Positions 60,056 to 64,000 of a stretch of 64,000 bases of DNA are shown piece after piece. Below the pieces are notes generated by a model. The model was not told the origin of the DNA and did no database searches. It saw only the letters and a list, made by a program, of their open reading frames with translations. A program made the translations under genes and the position numbers. The stretch is from an uncultured Mycobacteriaceae bacterium (GTDB lineage Bacteria > Actinomycetota > Actinomycetes > Mycobacteriales > Mycobacteriaceae), in the NCBI GenBank assembly GCA_902826815.1, contig CADEGF010000022.1:6614-70613 (forward strand), in the 5' to 3' direction. Position 1 is the stretch's first letter. The number at the start of each line of letters is the position of its first letter.

Positions 60056-61004
60056 CGCATGCCTGCTCACCGCCGCCGATGACCCACTCGAAGGCCGACG
60101 ATTTTGACCGCGCGCCCTGTGCGGCCCGGGAGCGGTTCGGCTCACCCAGTTCCGCGAGCAGCTTGTCGGTGATCTCGACCATCGACGCCAGCGTAGACGG
60201 CGTGAACCAGTTCGGTCGGGTGGCGAACAACAGATCCTCGGTCGACGTGTTGCCGCTGGCGCCCGGGGCGAAGGGGCAGCCGCCGAGGCCGCCGAGTGAC
60301 CCGTCGACCATCCTTGCGCCCGCCTCGATCGCGGCAAGAGTGTTCGCCACCCCGAGTCCCCAGGTGTCGTGACCGTGGAAGACTATGCGGCGCTGTGGTG
60401 TCCGTTCGCGGATGCCGTGGATCAGGTCGGTGACCTGGGTCGGAATCGCCTGCCCGATGGTGTCGCAGACGACGATGTCGGCGGCTCCGTCGGTGCGCGG
60501 GTCGGCGGCAATGGCGATGACGCGCTCCGGATCGGTCACTCCCTCGAAGGGGCAGGTGAAGGCGGTCGCGATGCACAGCTGGATCGCGCCGCCGACTTCC
60601 TCGCTGATCCGGACGGCATCGGGCATCGCCGCGACGCTGTCCTCGGTGGTTCTACCGATGTTGGCCTTGTTGTGGGAGTCCGACGCGGAGAAGCAGTATT
60701 GGAAGTTGCGTGCGCCCGCGGCCGCCGCCTTTTCGATGTGCCTCGGGGTGGCCACCCAGATCCAGCACCGGGCCAGTTCGTCGGGTTCCAGCGCGGCGAC
60801 GACGTCGAGTGTGTCGGCCAGCGGGGGTACGAGATCCGGCCGCGCCATCGAACCGATCTCCAGCGCGGGCACGCCGAGCGCCAGCAGCTCGCGGACGATC
60901 TGCACCTTGCGGTCGGTGGGCAGGCTCTTCGACGTGAGTTGCAGCCCGTCGCGCAGCGTCACATCGCGCAGTTCTGCTCGCGGGGTGAATGGCCGAGAGG
61001 TCAT
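60045..61004 (-). CDS. HMG-CoA-lyase-family enzyme
   Basis: A 319-residue pyruvate-carboxyltransferase-superfamily lyase close to hydroxymethylglutaryl-CoA lyase. It shows ELRDVTLRDGLQ (Asp14, metal), HGHDTWG (His210, His212), and GLGGCPFAPGASGN with catalytic Cys243 and Asn252. It cleaves a 3-hydroxy-3-methylacyl-CoA (or a citramalyl-CoA-like ester) to acetyl-CoA and an oxoacid or ketone. ATG 61004 overlaps the CoA-transferase stop (ATGA), so the transferase very probably supplies its substrate. Confidence 0.9.
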   Translation of the reverse strand: MTSRPFTPRAELRDVTLRDGLQLTSKSLPTDRKVQIVRELLALGVPALEIGSMARPDLVPPLADTLDVVAALEPDELARCWIWVATPRHIEKAAAAGARNFQYCFSASDSHNKANIGRTTEDSVAAMPDAVRISEEVGGAIQLCIATAFTCPFEGVTDPERVIAIAADPRTDGAADIVVCDTIGQAIPTQVTDLIHGIRERTPQRRIVFHGHDTWGLGVANTLAAIEAGARMVDGSLGGLGGCPFAPGASGNTSTEDLLFATRPNWFTPSTLASMVEITDKLLAELGEPNRSRAAQGARSKSSAFEWVIGGGEQACGDG

Positions 61005-62209
61005 GTCAGCGCTCCTATCTCGTCGTCGCGCAGGCCCAGAAGCGAGGACAGAACCTCGCGAGTGTGCTCGCCGAGATCGGGTCCCACGCTGCGAATGGGT
61101 ACCGACGCCGCTCCGATGACCGGGACGATGCCGGGGAATCCGACCGTGCGCTTTTCGGTTTCGCCGGTGTCGACCTCGAAGTCCTGGATCATGTTGCGCG
61201 CCTCATACTGCTCGTCGGCGCAGATGTCGGCAGCGCTGTAGATGGGCCCGGACGGGACGCCTGCCTCGTCGAGCAGCTTCAACGCGTCGTCGCGGCTGTG
61301 TCGGGTGGTCCACTGGCCGATCGCTGCGTCGAGTTCCTCACGCCGCGCCCATCGGCCCGCATTGGTCGAAAGACCGGGATCCGAAGCGAGATCAGGTCTG
61401 CCGATCAACTGCATGTAGCGCTGGAAGATCGCGTCCCCGTTGCCTGCGATGATGATGCTCGGGCCGTCGGCGCACGGATAGGCGTTGCTCGGCGCGATGC
61501 CCTCCATGCGGCCGCCGACGCGTTCGCGGGTGACGCCGTAGGCCAGGTAATCCGGCACCAGTGACTCCATCACCGACAGCACTGACTCGTTGAGGGCGAC
61601 GTCGATGACGCGCTGCGGCAGCGGCACTTTCACGTGTTCGCGCTGGAACAGCGCCATCACGGTGCCGAACGCCGCGTAGATTCCCGCGATCGAGTCGCCG
61701 ATCGACACGCCGGTGCGCACCGGCGGCCGATCGGGGTCACCGACAAGCTCACGCAATCCGCCGAACGCCTCTGCGACGGCCGCGAAGCCGGGTCGTGCGG
61801 CCATCGGGCCCGTCTGCCCGAATGCGGAGATCCGGGTGATGACGAGGTCGGGGTTCACCTTGTCGAGGTCCTCTGGCCCGAGTCCCCACTTCTCCAGGGT
61901 GCCGGGCCGGAAGTTCTCCAGCAGCACATCGCAGTGGCCGACGAGATCGAGGATGATCTCCCTGCCTCGTTCCGTTTTCAGGTCGACCACGATCGACTTC
62001 TTGTTGCGGTTGATCGTCCGGTACAGCATCGACGTGTCCCCGGAGTACAGCCGCCAGTTGCGCAGCTCGTCCCCGGTGACCGGGCGCTCGACCTTGATGA
62101 CCTCGGCGCCGAAGTCGGCAAGCATGCGGCCCGCCGTCGGCGCGGCGATGTAGTTGCCGAGTTCCAGGACGCGTACCCCGTCGAGTGGGCGAATGTCGTT
62201 GGTGGTCAC
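61001..62209 (-). CDS. Family III CoA-transferase (CaiB/BaiF)
   Basis: A 402-residue CaiB/BaiF CoA-transferase (GVRVLELGNYIAAPTAGRMLADFGAEVIKVERP; catalytic Asp172 in IGDSIAG). It probably moves CoA from a donor such as succinyl-CoA to an imported dicarboxylic or hydroxy acid, which the HMG-CoA-lyase-like enzyme then cleaves (inference from order). GTG 62209 follows AAGGA. The GntP permease gene is 25 bases upstream. It is clearly distinct from the 49008 CoA-transferase. Confidence 0.9.
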   Translation of the reverse strand: MTTNDIRPLDGVRVLELGNYIAAPTAGRMLADFGAEVIKVERPVTGDELRNWRLYSGDTSMLYRTINRNKKSIVVDLKTERGREIILDLVGHCDVLLENFRPGTLEKWGLGPEDLDKVNPDLVITRISAFGQTGPMAARPGFAAVAEAFGGLRELVGDPDRPPVRTGVSIGDSIAGIYAAFGTVMALFQREHVKVPLPQRVIDVALNESVLSVMESLVPDYLAYGVTRERVGGRMEGIAPSNAYPCADGPSIIIAGNGDAIFQRYMQLIGRPDLASDPGLSTNAGRWARREELDAAIGQWTTRHSRDDALKLLDEAGVPSGPIYSAADICADEQYEARNMIQDFEVDTGETEKRTVGFPGIVPVIGAASVPIRSVGPDLGEHTREVLSSLLGLRDDEIGALT

Positions 62210-62234
62210 TGTCGTTCCTTAATCATGAAGTCGG

Positions 62235-63659
62235 TCAGAACAAGAGGCTCATCGGCAGGATGAGGAGGATGGCGACCACCGATGCGACAGATACGCCGAC
62301 GGTGACGGTCTTGAGCGTCCCTCGTGTCGACTGGCCGAGAAGCGACTGCAGCAGCCAGAAGGTGTTGCTCGTGACGTGCACCGCGAACAGCGAGCCTGCG
62401 CCTGCGGCCAACGCGATCAGTACCGGGTCGAGACCGATGATCGGGGCGACCGGTGCGAGGATGCCCGCCGACGTGATCGCCGAGATGGTCACCGAGCCGA
62501 CGGCGACGTGCAGCGCGGCTGCGATCACCCAGACGACGAGCAACGGGGCTGCGGTGCTCGCGGTGAAGTACTCACCGAGGATGTCGCCGAGGCCGGCCGC
62601 CTTGATGGTGGCGGCGAGTGAGCCGCCGACCCCGGTCAGGATGAGGATCTGTCCGCTTTCCTTGAAGCCGGTGGCGATCGCCTTCTCGATCTGCTCGGCG
62701 CCCAGCGTGTAGCGGCCGACGAAGCTGGTCCCGATGAGCCCTATCAGCAGGGCGATGACGGGGGAGGAGACGAACTTCACGATCGGGTTGTGGATATCGG
62801 CGGCGTCGAGAATCGCACCGGTGGCGATCAGGACGAGCGACAGCAGCATCGGCGCGAACAGCACGATCAGTGGTGTCTGCGCCTTGGTCGCCATCGCCGT
62901 CTTGGTGGCGACACCGCCGCCATCCACATCGTCTTCGGAAGGCTCGGAAGACGCAGTGGGACCGGTGATCTCGCGGTCCTCGTCGTCAAGCGGGTCGGGG
63001 TCGGCGCCGAGGAATTCCTGCTCGTCGCGCTCCGGGTTCCACCAGCCGTGGTTGAACAGGAACGACATGATCGCGACGGAGATCGCCACGGTTGGGATCA
63101 CCAGCATCACGCCGAACAGCAGCATCTTGCCGAGGGGGACGCCGAGCAGGCCGGCAAGCGCCAGCGCGCCGACACCGGGAACGGTGAGCACGATCCCGCA
63201 TTCGAGACCGATCGCCATGGCGGCCGCCATCCGCGCGGTGCCGTTGCGGCCGATCTTCTTGGCGAGGTTGCGCGCCAGAGGCGCCGAGATGACGAGCAGG
63301 ACGTCGAGGAAGATCGACTGGAGTGCGGTGGCGATCGTCAAAGACATCGCATAGGGCATTCGCTTGGCGCCGAACACCTTCAGCAGCGTCTGCACCAAAC
63401 GCTGGATTGCGCCGGTCTGTTGCAGGATGGCGCCCATCAGCACGCCGAAGGCGATCAGCAGGCCGACCTCGGCCATGATGTCGCCGAAGCCTGTCATGAT
63501 CGCGTCGATGGTCTCCTGGACGCCGAGCCCGACCGCGAGGCCGAGGTAGGCGGATCCCACCACCAGCGATACGACCGGGTTGAACTTGAACCGCACGATC
63601 ATCACGACCACCCCGATGATCGCGACCGCCGTGTTGATGACGATTGCGGTATGTGACAT
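62235..63659 (-). CDS. GntP-family permease
   Basis: A 474-residue membrane protein with roughly 12 helices, of the gluconate/H+ symporter (GntP) family (FNPVVSLVVGSAYLGLAVG; GVLMGAILQQTGAIQRL; VTSNTFWLLQ). A charged, acidic cytoplasmic loop (PDPLDDEDREITG) splits the two halves near residues 225-260. GntP proteins import sugar acids or hydroxy acids. ATG 63659 follows AGAGGGG at eight bases. It is first gene of the operon that ends with IclR. Confidence 0.9.
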   Translation of the reverse strand: MSHTAIVINTAVAIIGVVVMIVRFKFNPVVSLVVGSAYLGLAVGLGVQETIDAIMTGFGDIMAEVGLLIAFGVLMGAILQQTGAIQRLVQTLLKVFGAKRMPYAMSLTIATALQSIFLDVLLVISAPLARNLAKKIGRNGTARMAAAMAIGLECGIVLTVPGVGALALAGLLGVPLGKMLLFGVMLVIPTVAISVAIMSFLFNHGWWNPERDEQEFLGADPDPLDDEDREITGPTASSEPSEDDVDGGGVATKTAMATKAQTPLIVLFAPMLLSLVLIATGAILDAADIHNPIVKFVSSPVIALLIGLIGTSFVGRYTLGAEQIEKAIATGFKESGQILILTGVGGSLAATIKAAGLGDILGEYFTASTAAPLLVVWVIAAALHVAVGSVTISAITSAGILAPVAPIIGLDPVLIALAAGAGSLFAVHVTSNTFWLLQSLLGQSTRGTLKTVTVGVSVASVVAILLILPMSLLF

Positions 63660-63696
63660 GGGCAAAACCCCTCTATGAGATGTGACGTGCGCCGCA

Positions 63697-63709
63697 TTCA
63701 TATTATGAA
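63697..63709. promoter_or_regulatory. Palindromic operator of the GntP operon
   Basis: TTCATATTATGAA is a perfect 6-1-6 palindrome about 38 bases upstream of the GntP start. It overlaps an AT-rich -10-like region on the minus strand. IclR regulators often bind short palindromes at their operon promoters, so the IclR protein of 58273-59061 is the candidate ligand. Confidence 0.5.
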
Positions 63710-63796
63710 CATAAACTCACGATACAAGCAAGAAGATGGACACGAGCCGGGCTGAACTGGGGGTTTGCTTCGAATCTGAAGGGCCAGACGGATTGG

Positions 63797-64000
63797 TCAG
63801 CACGCCGACACGGCGCCGTAGTCCGTAATGAGCCGGGCCCGGACGTAGGCGATCTCGGTGGCCATGTCGATCGGATAGGCCGCCATGATCCAAAGGTATG
63901 CGGTGCCGAGCACGGTCGCGCCGAAGTCGTTGATCGCACGGTCGACGTCGATGTCGCGGCGGACGGACCCGTCGGCGATCCCGTTGCGCAGCCCCGCGCC
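63797..64000 (-). CDS. TetR-type regulator, C-terminal fragment cut by window edge
   Basis: The last 67 codons plus stop (TGA at 63797-63799) of a gene that enters from the right. The sequence GIADGSVRRDIDVDRAINDFGATVLG followed by MAAYPIDMATEIAYVRARL resembles the C-terminal helices of TetR-family ligand domains. No helix-turn-helix is visible because the N-terminus is outside. The 87 bases between it and the operator carry no gene. Confidence 0.7.
   Translation of the reverse strand, partial: GAGLRNGIADGSVRRDIDVDRAINDFGATVLGTAYLWIMAAYPIDMATEIAYVRARLITDYGAVSAC

Noticed and set aside
1-64000. tRNA, rRNA, CRISPR, insertion sequences or integrase genes
   Set aside because: None was seen; gene content is continuous chromosomal metabolism, so lateral transfer of the island cannot be argued from mobile elements.

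Overview
The window is gene-dense, high-GC actinobacterial DNA, most likely from a Mycolicibacterium/Mycobacterium species. The evidence is a GAF-GGDEF-EAL protein followed by an E1-like/nitroreductase protein (the Rv1354c/Rv1355c arrangement of M. tuberculosis), a mycofactocin-type SDR, an AdhB-like NDMA-dependent alcohol dehydrogenase, many acyl-CoA dehydrogenases, crotonases and FadD ligases, and frequent GTG starts with ATGA/GTGA couplings. I see no RNA genes, insertion sequences, phage genes or CRISPR arrays.

Layout. (1) 1-3.9 kb, minus strand: a cassette of 2-oxoacid dehydrogenase E1 alpha and beta, a free-standing lipoyl domain, an acyl carrier protein, a KAS III and an SDR; it has no E2 or E3. 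(2) 4.0-7.2 kb: a DMT-family transporter and a pair of acyl-CoA dehydrogenases. (3) 7.5-12.2 kb: a c-di-GMP turnover enzyme, the Rv1355c-like protein and a possible GNAT-fold protein. An AT-rich gap follows, then purU. (4) 13.6-19.5 kb: divergent beta-oxidation units around a shared palindromic promoter, ending in a GntR gene. (5) 19.5-58.3 kb: a large catabolic island. (6) 58.3-63.7 kb: a minus-strand operon of GntP permease, CoA-transferase, HMG-CoA-lyase-like enzyme, 2-hydroxyacid dehydrogenase and IclR regulator. (7) The C-terminal end of a TetR-type gene closes the window.

The island carries oxygenases (P450, Rieske oxygenase, Baeyer-Villiger-type monooxygenase), five AMP-forming acyl-CoA ligases, six crotonases, one acyl-CoA dehydrogenase pair, two thiolases, two thioesterases, a CoA-transferase, two amidohydrolases, a DapA-like aldolase, two DapB-like reductases flanking a PBP-fold protein with no signal peptide, and a molybdopterin oxidoreductase. 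This content suggests oxidative opening of a cyclic, probably terpenoid or steroid-like, substrate followed by CoA-dependent beta-oxidation. The substrate cannot be named from the sequence.

The main new observation is a recurring 19-bp palindrome, consensus TACTGTAA-N3-TTACAGTA, found at seven promoters of the island (27549, 29904, 31901, 34576, 46728, 51476, 55494). It often overlaps the likely -10 element and includes the promoter of the only TetR-family gene inside the island (31152-31871). It behaves like the operator of one regulon that joins the island's operons.
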